Of a stretch of 64,000 bases of DNA, positions 1 through 7,719 are shown piece after piece. The notes under the pieces were generated by a model. It made no database searches and was not told the origin of the DNA. It was given only the letters and a program-made list of their open reading frames with translations. Position numbers and translations under genes: made by a program. Numbering within the stretch: position 1 is the stretch's first letter; the number at the start of each line of letters is the position of its first letter. The stretch comes from Azospirillaceae bacterium (GTDB lineage Bacteria; Pseudomonadota; Alphaproteobacteria; Azospirillales; Azospirillaceae), in contig JARLIO010000082.1 of assembly GCA_031291675.1 (NCBI GenBank), positions 92,676 to 156,675 on the forward strand, read 5' to 3'.

Positions 1-133
1 CAGCCGCCATCGGCTAAGGTCGATGGCGCTGCAATCCAGGGGTTGGTCCTTGCGCGTAAAATCCCTTTGTTGCCGGTTGCTGCGGATTTCGATACCCCGC
101 CCGGGAGCCGGCCGGAGAACGGGGTTGGCGGCG

Positions 134-1027
134 ATGCTGACCCGAAACGGCCGTTGCTGTGTTGTGGTGGTGGCGGCTTTGCTGATACCGATCACCGCTG
201 TCGCGGCCAACAGCGCGCCGCCGCCCGCTTTTCCGCTTCCCGCCCACAAACCAAAACCGCCGGCTTCGTTCGTGCATAACGGCGCCGACTCGATCGCGCC
301 CCCGGCCCCCGTCATCCCGCCGATGAAGACACCCGCCTTGACCATGGATGCCGGCGTGCCGCCGCCGGCCGGGCCCAAGCCGCGTCCACCGGCCCTCGTT
401 GCGACGGTGCCCCCGACCTCTGCGCCCGCCGCCCCGCCGCTGGCGCCGCTCACCGGGCCGCATGCCCCCGTGGCGCCCCGGGTGCCGACCGTCGCAGCTC
501 CCTCGATTGCCCGCCCAACAGTCCCGAGCGTCGTCGTGGCGCCACCATCCTCGGGAACGGCCGCCGGCAACACGGCCTCGGCGCCACAATCGCCGGCACC
601 TGGCGCGGGTTCGGGTTCGGCTGCGACCAGCCTCGCCGCCCTGCTGCCTTCGGTGCTTCATCCGGAAACCGCGCCGACCGCAACGACGCCGGCCAAGGCG
701 TCGCCGGACCAGCCGCTGCCGCGCCGCAACATCGTGATCACCTTTGACACGAAATCGACCACGGTCGCCCCGACCAGCACCACGACGGTGGACCGGCTGA
801 TCGCGATGATGCGCCAGTCTGCCACGATGCGACTCGAGATCCGTGGCTTTGCCGCCGGCACCCCCGACACGGTTCGCGATGCCCGGCTGCTGGCCCTGAA
901 GCGCGCGATTTCGGTTCGTCAGGCCTTTGTCAATCAGGGCGTCCCGTCAACACGGATCAATGTGCGCGCGCTGGGAATTCCCGCCGACGGCCCGGCCGAC
1001 CGGGTCGAAATCGATACGACGGAATGA
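134..1027 (+). CDS. Exported proline-rich protein with C-terminal OmpA-like domain
   Basis: Predicted envelope protein of about 297 residues. The chosen ATG gives a clear signal peptide: a charged start, a V/A/L-rich core and an AVA-type cleavage site near residue 25. An earlier in-frame ATG at 23 would bury this signal behind 37 arginine-rich residues. Residues about 25-195 are low-complexity Pro/Ala, suited to spanning the periplasm or cell wall. The last 95 residues or so resemble an OmpA/MotB peptidoglycan-binding fold (ITFDTKSTTV, then a DARLLALKRAISV helix), but the usual GHTD signature is replaced by GFAAG. The stop lies one base before the ATG of the MotA-like gene, so the two are almost certainly cotranscribed. 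Exact function unknown; it may be a third envelope partner of the channel pair downstream. Confidence 0.75.
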   Translation: MLTRNGRCCVVVVAALLIPITAVAANSAPPPAFPLPAHKPKPPASFVHNGADSIAPPAPVIPPMKTPALTMDAGVPPPAGPKPRPPALVATVPPTSAPAAPPLAPLTGPHAPVAPRVPTVAAPSIARPTVPSVVVAPPSSGTAAGNTASAPQSPAPGAGSGSAATSLAALLPSVLHPETAPTATTPAKASPDQPLPRRNIVITFDTKSTTVAPTSTTTVDRLIAMMRQSATMRLEIRGFAAGTPDTVRDARLLALKRAISVRQAFVNQGVPSTRINVRALGIPADGPADRVEIDTTE

Positions 1028-1028
1028 C

Positions 1029-2165
1029 ATGACCCGGTCCCAAGGCACCCTTTACGCAATGGCCGCCTTCATCGTGGCGATTGTCGCCGTCGTGATCGTG
1101 CTGCTGCCCACGCTGATGCTCGGCTTTCGCGCCAACCCCGCCCTGAATGGCGTGATCGGGCTGGTGTTGGTCGCAGGAACGCTTCACTGCATCCGCCAGG
1201 TGCAGATCCTGAAGCCCGAGATCGACTGGTTGCAGCAGTATCAGGCAACCGGCGTGCCACCCGGTGACGATCGCCAGCTGGTATTGCTGGCACCGATGGT
1301 GCGCCTGCTGGTGGCGCGCCGCGGGCAGATGACCCTGTCGCCGGCCGCATCGCGTTCGATCCTCGACGGGATCATCGCGCGGCTCGATGAGAACCGCGAA
1401 CTGTCGCGCTATCTGGTGGGCCTGCTGATCTTCCTCGGCCTGCTGGGGACCTTCTGGGGCCTGCTGCAAACGGTCGAGACCGTTGGCGGCGTCATCAACA
1501 ATCTCTCGGTCCAGGGAACGGATCTCGGCGCCATGTTCACCGAGATGCAGAAGGGGTTGTCGGCGCCCCTGGGCGGCATGTCCAAGGCCTTCAGCTCGTC
1601 GCTGTTCGGCCTGGCCGGCAGCCTGGTCCTGGGCTTCCTGGAGATGCTGGCCGCCCGGGCGCAGGATCGCTTCTGCAACGAGCTTGAGGACTGGCTGTCG
1701 GCCACGGCCCGGCCGGCGCCCGCCGCCGGCGTCAGCGAGGGCGAAGCCTCGGTTCCCGCCTATCTCCAGGCGCTCCTTGAACAAACCGCCGAGAATATCG
1801 ACGCCCTGCAGCGCACCGTCGCCCAGTCCGAGGATGGCCGCCGCGCCGCCAACAACAATATGGCGGCCCTGATCGATCGGTTGAGCACACTGACCGACCA
1901 GATGCGGACCGAACAGCAATTGATGATCCGGCTCGCGGAAAGCAATTTGGAATTGCGTCCGCTGCTGGCCCGGGTCGGCAACGCCCTCGACAGCCTGAGC
2001 GGCCTTGACGACATCAGTCGCCAGCACATTCGCAACATCGATGCCCATCTGAGCCGCCTGATCGAGGACGGAGCCACGGGCCGGGTGCAGGCCGTTCAGG
2101 AAGTCCGGAGCGAGATCAAACTGCTGGCGCGCACGATTGCCGCGCTGGCTGACGAACCCCGGTAG
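1029..2165 (+). CDS. MotA/TolQ/ExbB-type proton-channel family protein
   Basis: Inner-membrane protein of 378 residues. Two hydrophobic segments at about 10-33 and 38-58 are followed by a cytoplasmic stretch. A second pair begins at LVGLLIFLGLLGTFWGLLQT (about 125-145) and SKAFSSSLFGLAGSLVLGFL (about 185-205), which is the MotA/TolQ/ExbB channel signature. The C-terminal 150 residues are predicted helical or coiled coil and cytoplasmic. Family members form ion-driven stators with a MotB/ExbD/OmpA-type partner, and the next gene starting 8 bases downstream encodes one. No flagellar, Tol or Ton genes are nearby, so a role in motility or TonB energisation is not supported. The long cytoplasmic tail is reminiscent of ZorA, but no Zorya effector genes are present. 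Confidence 0.85.
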   Translation: MTRSQGTLYAMAAFIVAIVAVVIVLLPTLMLGFRANPALNGVIGLVLVAGTLHCIRQVQILKPEIDWLQQYQATGVPPGDDRQLVLLAPMVRLLVARRGQMTLSPAASRSILDGIIARLDENRELSRYLVGLLIFLGLLGTFWGLLQTVETVGGVINNLSVQGTDLGAMFTEMQKGLSAPLGGMSKAFSSSLFGLAGSLVLGFLEMLAARAQDRFCNELEDWLSATARPAPAAGVSEGEASVPAYLQALLEQTAENIDALQRTVAQSEDGRRAANNNMAALIDRLSTLTDQMRTEQQLMIRLAESNLELRPLLARVGNALDSLSGLDDISRQHIRNIDAHLSRLIEDGATGRVQAVQEVRSEIKLLARTIAALADEPR

Positions 2166-2173
2166 GCGGGGCG

Positions 2174-3580
2174 ATGCCGTCGCCAAGAGGGCGCCGCCGC
2201 GCGCATCGCGCCATCAATGCCTGGCCCGGCTGGGTCGACGGTCTGTCGTCGCTGCTGATGGTCGTGATCTTCCTGCTGATGGTCTTCGTGGTTGCCCAGT
2301 TCTATCTGTCGGGAACCCTGACCGGCCGGGATGAGGCGTTGTCGCGCCTCAACCGACAGATCGCGCAACTGGCCGACATGCTCGCGATGGAACGCGAATC
2401 GGCCAGCGACATGAAATCAACGATCACCCAGCTTTCGGCGGATTTGCAAAATGCCGCCGCGGAGCGCGCCCGCTTGACCGCGACCCTGGCCCAGACGCGC
2501 ACCGAGCGCGACGCGCTGAGCGCGAGGTTGGCCGAGACCAGCGCCCGGCTCGGCGATGCCGGAACCCAGTCCCGGCAGACTGAACAGCAATTGGCAGACG
2601 CCGAAAAGCAGATCGAGGTCGGGCGCGAGACCATCACCCTGCATCTGCGCGAGATCGCCAGCCTGGAGGCCGATCTCGAAGCGCTGCGCAGCGCCCGTGA
2701 CCAGTTGGAACAGCGCCTGGCCGCCGTGACGGCGCAACAGCTGGCGCCGGCGGAACGACAATCGCTGTTGCAGGCGCTGGGCGCGGAACGCGACCGCAGC
2801 AAGCAATTGAGCGACAGCCTCGCCAGCGCCCAGGAAAAAACGATGTTGGCGCAAAAGGAGATCGATCAGCGCGATATCCGCTTTCGTGACCTGATGGTCG
2901 CGCTCGATAACGAACAAACGGTCCTGGCGGGCGAAAAAAAACTGACCACCGAAAGCCAGGCCCAGGTCGCGCTGCTCAACCAGCAGGTCGCCGCCTTGCG
3001 TGACCAGTTGCAACAGCTCAACCACGCACTGGAAGCCTCGGAGGCCAAGACGGCGCTGCAACAGAACCAGATCACCGACCTGGGTCAACGGCTCAACCTG
3101 GCCCTGGCCAACAAGGTCGAGGAGTTGGCGCGCTATCGCTCGGAGTTCTTTGGCCGGCTGCGCGAAACTCTGGGCGATCGACCCGATATCCGGATCGTCG
3201 GCGACCGCTTCGTGTTCCAGTCCGAGGTGCTGTTCCCGACCGGTTCGGCGGAAATCGAGGACAGCGGCAAGGTCCAACTGGCGGCGCTGGCCAAGACCCT
3301 GATCGAGATCGCCGGCCATATTCCGAGCGACGTCAACTGGATCCTGCGGGTCGATGGCCATACCGATGCCCGCCCGATCAAGAGCCCGGCCTTCCCGTCA
3401 AATTGGGAGTTGTCGGCGGCCCGCGCGATTTCCGTGGTCAAGTTTCTGACCGATCAGGGCATCGCCCCGGAACGCCTGGCCGCCGCCGGTTTCGGCGAGT
3501 TCCAGCCGATCGACTCCGGAACCAGCGATGCCGCCCTGGCCCGCAACCGGCGCATCGAACTGAAGCTCGACCAGCGGTGA
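2174..3580 (+). CDS. MotB-like membrane-anchored coiled-coil protein with OmpA domain
   Basis: A 468-residue protein. A single N-terminal membrane helix (about 24-47) begins with an aspartate in WVDGLSSLLMVVIFLL, the position of the proton-carrying Asp of MotB/ExbD proteins. Residues about 55-320 form a very long heptad-rich coiled coil (Leu, Gln, Glu, Ala). Residues about 340-468 are an OmpA/MotB peptidoglycan-binding domain with LFPTGSAEI, VDGHTDARPI, NWELSAARA and NRRIELKL. With the channel protein upstream it should form a stator-like complex anchored to peptidoglycan through a long rod. Start: ATG 8 bases after the preceding stop, with GGCGGGGCG in front. A partner role is strongly inferred; the cellular process powered is unknown. 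Confidence 0.85.
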   Translation: MPSPRGRRRAHRAINAWPGWVDGLSSLLMVVIFLLMVFVVAQFYLSGTLTGRDEALSRLNRQIAQLADMLAMERESASDMKSTITQLSADLQNAAAERARLTATLAQTRTERDALSARLAETSARLGDAGTQSRQTEQQLADAEKQIEVGRETITLHLREIASLEADLEALRSARDQLEQRLAAVTAQQLAPAERQSLLQALGAERDRSKQLSDSLASAQEKTMLAQKEIDQRDIRFRDLMVALDNEQTVLAGEKKLTTESQAQVALLNQQVAALRDQLQQLNHALEASEAKTALQQNQITDLGQRLNLALANKVEELARYRSEFFGRLRETLGDRPDIRIVGDRFVFQSEVLFPTGSAEIEDSGKVQLAALAKTLIEIAGHIPSDVNWILRVDGHTDARPIKSPAFPSNWELSAARAISVVKFLTDQGIAPERLAAAGFGEFQPIDSGTSDAALARNRRIELKLDQR

Positions 3581-3627
3581 TCCGCGAAACTTCGCCCGCG
3601 CCAAGCCCGACCCGCGGCGCGTGGCGG

Positions 3628-3849
3628 TCAGACGAACATGTCGAGGAACATGCCGCGTCGATAATGATCGGGCAGCGTCAGGACGCCATCAACCAGCAAC
3701 GCCGCCAGTTCCCGCAAGGTCGGGATGCGCTGACGAAAACCACGGCCGCGCCCGGTGCCGATGGCGCGGGGCAACAGGATCCGGCCGCCACCATCGTCGG
3801 GCCGAATCAGACCGCTGCCAGATCCTTCAATAATGCGCGGCGCCGCCAT
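3628..3849 (-). CDS. Small hypothetical protein (73 aa)
   Basis: Small frame facing the MotB-like gene, 47 bases between their stops. The ATG at 3849 has a purine-rich AGGGTGG seven bases upstream. Codon use looks like neighbouring genes, with third positions mostly G/C. The protein has a glycine-rich basic middle and a compact amphipathic C-terminus (LRELAALLVDGVLTLPDHYR). No family recognised and no membrane segment. An overlapping plus-strand frame (from 3755) is Pro/Arg-rich and lacks a ribosome-binding site, so this strand is preferred. Confidence 0.5.
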   Translation of the reverse strand: MAAPRIIEGSGSGLIRPDDGGGRILLPRAIGTGRGRGFRQRIPTLRELAALLVDGVLTLPDHYRRGMFLDMFV

Positions 3850-4094
3850 GGCCAATCCACCCTGTTCGCGATTTCACCCAGGCAGAACCGTATTGCCGCC
3901 TGTGATCCCGTCAGACTATCACGAAACCGGGATCCACGGCGATGGGCAAATACTCATCCTGCAGCCACCGTCGGCCGCATCGCACCCCGTCCGCCGGCCC
4001 CCGGTGATGCCTGCCGATCGCCCCGCAACATCACCCTCTTGCATCGAGGTAAAAACTTCTGTATAAGCGCCGCTCGCTTAGAGGGATCTCGGCC

Positions 4095-4316
4095 ATGAAG
4101 AAAGACATTCACCCGGAATATCACGAGATCAATATCGTGATGACCGATGGCTCCCAGTTTACGACGCGGAGCACCTGGGGCAAGGCCGGAGACACCTTGC
4201 GCCTTGATATCGACCCCAAGTCCCACCCGGCATGGACTGGCGTCCAGAAGCTGATCGATACCGGGGGGCAGATCGCCAAGTTCAACCGGCGTTTTGCCAA
4301 TTTCGGCATAAAGTAA
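4095..4316 (+). CDS. rpmE: 50S ribosomal protein L31
   Basis: Complete 73-residue L31 of the large ribosomal subunit. It starts [19 protein letters not shown] and contains the conserved [24 protein letters not shown] segment and FNRRFANFG end. The CxxC zinc motif of the C+ form is absent, so this is the zinc-free form. GAGGGA lies 9 bases before the ATG. It appears monocistronic, with its own UUCG-loop terminator immediately downstream. Confidence 0.97.
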   Translation: MKKDIHPEYHEINIVMTDGSQFTTRSTWGKAGDTLRLDIDPKSHPAWTGVQKLIDTGGQIAKFNRRFANFGIK

Positions 4317-4337
4317 CAACTCGTCGGAAGCTTTTGG

Positions 4338-4366
4338 CCTGGCCGCACTTCGGTGCCGCCAGGTTT
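4338..4366 (+). terminator. Rho-independent terminator of rpmE
   Basis: Hairpin CCTGGC-C-GCAC, TTCG tetraloop, GTGC-C-GCCAGG, with one C/C mismatch, followed by TTT. It starts 22 bases after the rpmE stop and separates it from the convergent DUF1465 gene. Confidence 0.75.
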
Positions 4367-4422
4367 CCGTCGTTTGCGGGACGAACAAGAATAACGCCGC
4401 AATCCCCCCGAAAGAGTCCGGG

Positions 4423-4824
4423 TCACGCCGCGTTGCGCCGCACCTGCTCATCCAATCGTGCGACCCGCATATAGAGCCGGTGGCTGCGGTCGAGCAAACC
4501 CCGCAGCCCGGCCGGCAGTTGCTCATTATCCGGCCCCGACGGATCGGAGCAGATTTCACCGCCTGACAGTGCAAATTCGTCGGAAATCACCTGCTCGATC
4601 GTCAGTTCGTTGGCATGCAACGCCTTTTGCGCCAACAGCCAGGCCATGACCTGGGTCAGGCGACTGGTCACCCGCAACGACTCATAACTGACCTGCAAGC
4701 GCACATGCGGCGGCAGGTTTCTTTGATCGTTCGCTTCGTTGTAGGCGATGTAATTTCGCGCTTCGATCAGCAGCGCCATCGTGTCATCGTATGTACGATT
4801 GAAGAACGCCGTCGGGCCACTCAT
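4423..4824 (-). CDS. DUF1465 family protein
   Basis: 133-residue soluble protein whose sequence (FFNRTYDDTMALLIEARNYI, then a helix-rich body with RLQVSYESLRVTSRLTQVMA) matches the alphaproteobacterial DUF1465 family. The family is a largely helical protein of unsettled function. The ATG at 4824 has GGGGGAAG six bases upstream; the frame remains open further 5' but that extension (to 5040) is arginine-rich and unlike the family. It is convergent with rpmE. No catalytic motif is visible. Confidence 0.85.
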   Translation of the reverse strand: MSGPTAFFNRTYDDTMALLIEARNYIAYNEANDQRNLPPHVRLQVSYESLRVTSRLTQVMAWLLAQKALHANELTIEQVISDEFALSGGEICSDPSGPDNEQLPAGLRGLLDRSHRLYMRVARLDEQVRRNAA

Positions 4825-5110
4825 GGTTCTTCCCCCATCCGGGTTCGCCACACCCGTCGCCGCCGTTGCAAGGCGTAGTCTAACAGCGCCTGACGTTTTC
4901 TGTAAGACAATAGTACCGGGCGCTGACGCCCGCTGACGTCGAATTCCGCGGCCCTCGATCAGCGGGACCGCCGGCGGCCTCGACACGACCGTGCCCGAGA
5001 ATAATCCGGGCCACTCCCCTTGACCCCCGGCCGCCCCCATCCCAAGTCAAATAACAGCAAAGGACGCCAGGTTTGGGTCCTTTGTTCCTGAACCGGGGAG
5101 CCGACCAAGA

Positions 5111-5148
5111 CGGTGGTTCCCCAACCGATATCGCTCCGTGGAGGATAT
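5111..5148 (+). promoter_or_regulatory. ROSE-like RNA thermometer in the hsp20 leader
   Basis: The last leader hairpin masks the ribosome-binding site. ATA-T-C-GCT-C (5128-5136), loop CGTG (5137-5140), G-AGGA-TAT (5141-5148). TCGCT matches the ROSE anti-Shine-Dalgarno consensus UYGCU placed opposite AGGA: U-A, an unpaired C, a G.G pair, C-G and U-A, closed by C-G. A second hairpin GGTT-CCCC-AACC (5115-5126) precedes it, as in multi-hairpin ROSE leaders. ROSE elements are known upstream of alphaproteobacterial small heat-shock genes; pairing here was done by eye. Confidence 0.7.
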
Positions 5149-5151
5149 ACG

Positions 5152-5664
5152 ATGCGTACCTATGACTTGACTCCCCTGTTCCGCTCGACTGTTGGCTTTG
5201 ACCGGATGACTCGCCTTGTCGATGCTGCGTTGAAGGCTGATGAAGCGACCCTGTCGTACCCGCCCTATAACATCGAGAAGCTTGGCGAGGACAACTATCG
5301 CATTTCGATGGCAATTGCCGGGTTCGCGCCTGAAAACGTCGAAATCGTGACCCAGGAGCAGACACTGATCGTGAGCGGCAAGGCCAAACAGGATCCCGAC
5401 ACGGCGGAATATCTGCATCGCGGAATCGCCGGGCGCGCGTTCGAGCGCCGCTTCCAGTTGGCCGATCATATCAAGGTGACGACGGCCAGCCTGGTCAATG
5501 GCCTGCTCCATATCGATCTGGTCCACGAAATCCCCGAGGCCAAGAAGCCGCGGACCATTAAGATCGAAACTGGCAAGATCGAAACTGGCAAGATCGAAAC
5601 CGGAACGGTTGAGGCCGGCCGGATCGAGGCAACGACACCGGCGACGCACCAGGTTGCCGCCTGA
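5152..5664 (+). CDS. Small heat-shock protein Hsp20 (IbpA-like)
   Basis: 170-residue alpha-crystallin-domain chaperone that holds unfolding proteins in the cytoplasm. The N-terminal MRTYDLTPLFRSTVGFDRM and the YPPYNIEKLGEDNYRISMAI core match class-A bacterial sHsps such as IbpA and rhizobial HspA. The domain spans about 40-130 and ends in a GLLHIDLVHEIPEAKKPR segment with the IxI-like tail PRTIKI. It then has an unusual extension of three near-identical five-residue repeats (KIETG, from about 137) and two degenerate copies. The ATG with GGAGGA at 5140-5145 is preferred over an upstream ATG. A ROSE-like hairpin covers that site, implying translation on heating. A strong terminator follows at 5738. 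Confidence 0.96.
   Translation: MRTYDLTPLFRSTVGFDRMTRLVDAALKADEATLSYPPYNIEKLGEDNYRISMAIAGFAPENVEIVTQEQTLIVSGKAKQDPDTAEYLHRGIAGRAFERRFQLADHIKVTTASLVNGLLHIDLVHEIPEAKKPRTIKIETGKIETGKIETGTVEAGRIEATTPATHQVAA
5560..5604 (+). repeat. Three in-frame 15-bp tandem repeats in hsp20
   Basis: AAGATCGAAACTGGC is repeated at 5560, 5575 and 5590 (the last as AAGATCGAAACCGGA), then decays into two weaker copies. Because the unit is a multiple of three it adds KIETG units to the Hsp20 C-terminal tail without shifting the frame. Copy number could vary between strains by slippage. Confidence 0.9.
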
Positions 5665-5737
5665 CCAGAGCTCATGGGTGATCGGGTGGTTCGCCAAAGG
5701 GTGAGCCACCCGTGACAACAACGCGCTCTTGACAACC

Positions 5738-5772
5738 ACGCCCTGCGCCCCCTCCCGGGCGCAGGGCGTTTT
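5738..5772 (+). terminator. Rho-independent terminator of hsp20
   Basis: Perfect 13-bp stem ACGCCCTGCGCCC / GGGCGCAGGGCGT with a 6-base loop, followed by TTTT. It lies 74 bases after the hsp20 stop. Confidence 0.85.
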
Positions 5773-6830
5773 GCTATTGTCCCGGGGGCAATCGCCCCGG
5801 AGACAGGAGTGATCCGGGTGCCGGCAATAACGGCTCCGGCGTCATGCTCGTTTTGATCAGTGCTGGAAATCGTTTATGCCGCTTGACGACAGACAGTTCT
5901 TTCAAACGCCGCAATGAAAGCCGAATTCTGTCCGATCTGAACATGCGTTGAAATGGCTTTTGCCTGCTGCTGCGACAAATGCTCCACCTGCGTCTTCAAG
6001 GGATGATCTGTTAGGGTGCCGACGGCATTGCACGGCAGGAAAATCCATGGTCATGCTCGACAACCGGCTCGCACAGACAATCGTTGACCAGATTCCTGCT
6101 CTGTGCCGCGCTGCAGATTCTCGGCTCCATCCCGGCCGGGGTCACGAACGCCGCGATACCGATCCCGACGGCACCGCGTCAACGTGCAACGCGTTACCCC
6201 GAGCCGATCCGCAAGGCCGGCTGACGCGATCGACCGGCATGCCCTGAGACACCGTCGCGACACGCTCCCTATCGTGCAGCCCATCACCCTCCGCGCCCCC
6301 GATATGCCATTGCTGCACAACAAAAAGCCTAAGTCGGTCTCCGTTGGCGGCGCTTCGTCGGAGAGACGGGATCGCCCTGCAGCTTTCAACCGAAAATTCG
6401 TCAATATCACCAAAAAATACGGTGCCACCACGTCGAAATTTGAGAGGTCGCCCGCTGCATCCGGTCCCACCTTGCACTACCTAGTGGGCATTGTCAGACC
6501 GACGGTGGCTCCGCAACTCCCGCCAGGCCGACACCAACGCCCGGCGCCGGCCCCGGCAGGCGCCGCCGCGGCACGGTCGGCCGGTTCGTTGGCATGTCGT
6601 CATCGGGCCCTTCGGAACGATCGGGACAACCCGCCAACCGTTGCGATCGGTCGCGTCGAAACAACAAGAGAGATTGCGCTCCCGGGTAACGCCCTTTCAA
6701 GCGCGTCAGCCTTGACCGGGTGTTGCAAGGCGAGGCGTCCGATCCGCCGCGGGTCGGGTGCGTACCGGATCGGCGTTGCGGCCTGTGGTGAGGGACCCTG
6801 GTGAGGATTTTCCGTGGGGGACGACCTGTT
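5773..6830. other. Decayed 1-kb region without an intact gene
   Basis: All open frames here (for example 6103-6804 plus and 6494-6916 minus) are Arg/Pro/Ala-rich, mutually overlapping and lack ribosome-binding sites or recognisable motifs. The only suggestive piece is a CdaR-like start at 6047. Together with the glycerate kinase relic immediately downstream, this looks like an eroded sugar-acid or glycerate locus rather than regulatory DNA. Confidence 0.6.
6047..6094 (+). pseudogene. Possible N-terminal remnant of a CdaR-type sugar-diacid regulator
   Basis: An ATG with GGCAGGA seven bases upstream opens a frame beginning MVMLDNRLAQTIVDQI. CdaR/sugar-diacid regulators characteristically begin with an L-D-x-x-x-A-Q-x-I-V pattern. 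The similarity ends after about 16 residues and the frame dissolves into low-complexity sequence. The match is short and could be chance; its position ahead of a glycerate kinase relic, a typical CdaR target, is what makes it worth recording. Confidence 0.25.
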
Positions 6831-7637
6831 ATGAAATTTGTCATCGCGCCAGAGCCCTTCCCGGAGCCCTTTAAGGAAAGCGTGACCGCCTTAGAGGTTG
6901 CTCGGCCGACCAGCATCGCGGTTCACGAGGTTTTTCCCCAGGCCGACGGTGTCGTGGTTGCTGATGGCGGTGACGGGACGGTTGACGCCATGGTCGCGAC
7001 GACCGCCGGCACGCTGCGGCCGGTGGCCGTGACCAGCCCGCGGGCCCAGCCGGTCGATGCGGTCTGTGGTGTGCTGGGGGATGGCAGGACTGTCATCATT
7101 GAAATGGTGGCGGCCAGCGGCTTGGTGCATGTTGCGCCACAGGACAGGAACCCGATATTGACCCGCAGCTGCGGTACGGGGGAACCGATCCTGGCCGCTC
7201 TCGACCAGGGCGTCCGTCACATCATTCTGGGGATTGGCGGCCGTGCGACAGTCGATGGTGGTCTGGGCATGATGACGACGCTGGGTGTCCGGTTTTTGGA
7301 TGTCGCGGGGCAAGCCGTCGCCGAGGGTGGCGGTGCAGGGGGCCGGGTCGCACGCGTCGACCACCCGCTGACCGGTCCCCGGGGTGCGGCCGCGATCCTC
7401 GACCCCCGGAACGGCGCCACGCCCACCATGGTTGCCGAACGGAGCCGCAATCTGGACCCTTATGCCGATATCCGGGCCCGTGACCGGTCGATCCGCCTGA
7501 CGGAACGCCCCGGCGCGGCAGCCCCTGTTCGACGAGCGGCGCGCAATGTCGCGGCGACGTTCGAACGGGGAATGCATTTTCGTTCCCGCGCGCGCGTCGC
7601 CGACGGCGTCCCGAAATCGGGAGGTCCGCCGTCTTGA
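6831..7637 (+). pseudogene. Truncated, degenerate glycerate kinase
   Basis: The frame starts with MKFVIAP and contains clear glycerate kinase (GlxK/GarK family) landmarks in order: FKESVTALEVA, VVADGGDGTVDAMVATTAGT, VIIEMVAASGL, TRSCGTGEPILAALDQGVRH, IILGIGGRATVDGGLGMM, then DHPLTGPRGAA and GATPTMVAE. It is damaged: PEP residues are inserted before FKES, the stretch between the ARVD and HPLTGP motifs is shortened by about 20 residues, and after about residue 215 the sequence no longer resembles the family. The ITGEGR-D-x-Q-x-x-x-GK lobe is missing. About 268 codons against roughly 380 in the family. It should be inactive. It sits 80 bases ahead of pyruvate kinase, a pairing seen in glycerate/tartrate pathways. 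Confidence 0.8.
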
Positions 7638-7719
7638 CCCGCAATCCGCCACCAACAGCCGCCGGTCGTCAATGCCGGCACAACTTGATTTCCCATCCCT
7701 CATTTGGACGAGTCTCGCC

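Noticed and set aside
957..2186. Long minus-strand frame antisense to the MotA-like gene
   Set aside because: Typical G+C-rich shadow: Arg/Gln/Gly-rich, no ribosome-binding site, and the plus strand holds a recognisable family.
1029..3580. Zorya anti-phage system (ZorA/ZorB)
   Set aside because: Channel and OmpA partners are present but no ZorC/D/E effectors lie nearby, and an exported OmpA-like gene is part of the unit instead.
5019..5040. Sigma-32 promoter for hsp20 (CTTGAC ... CCCCAT)
   Set aside because: The -35-like element is good but the 10-base spacer is too short for a heat-shock promoter.
6103..6804. 233-codon plus frame in the decayed region
   Set aside because: Arg/Pro/Ala-rich, no ribosome-binding site or motif; overlapped by equally poor minus frames.
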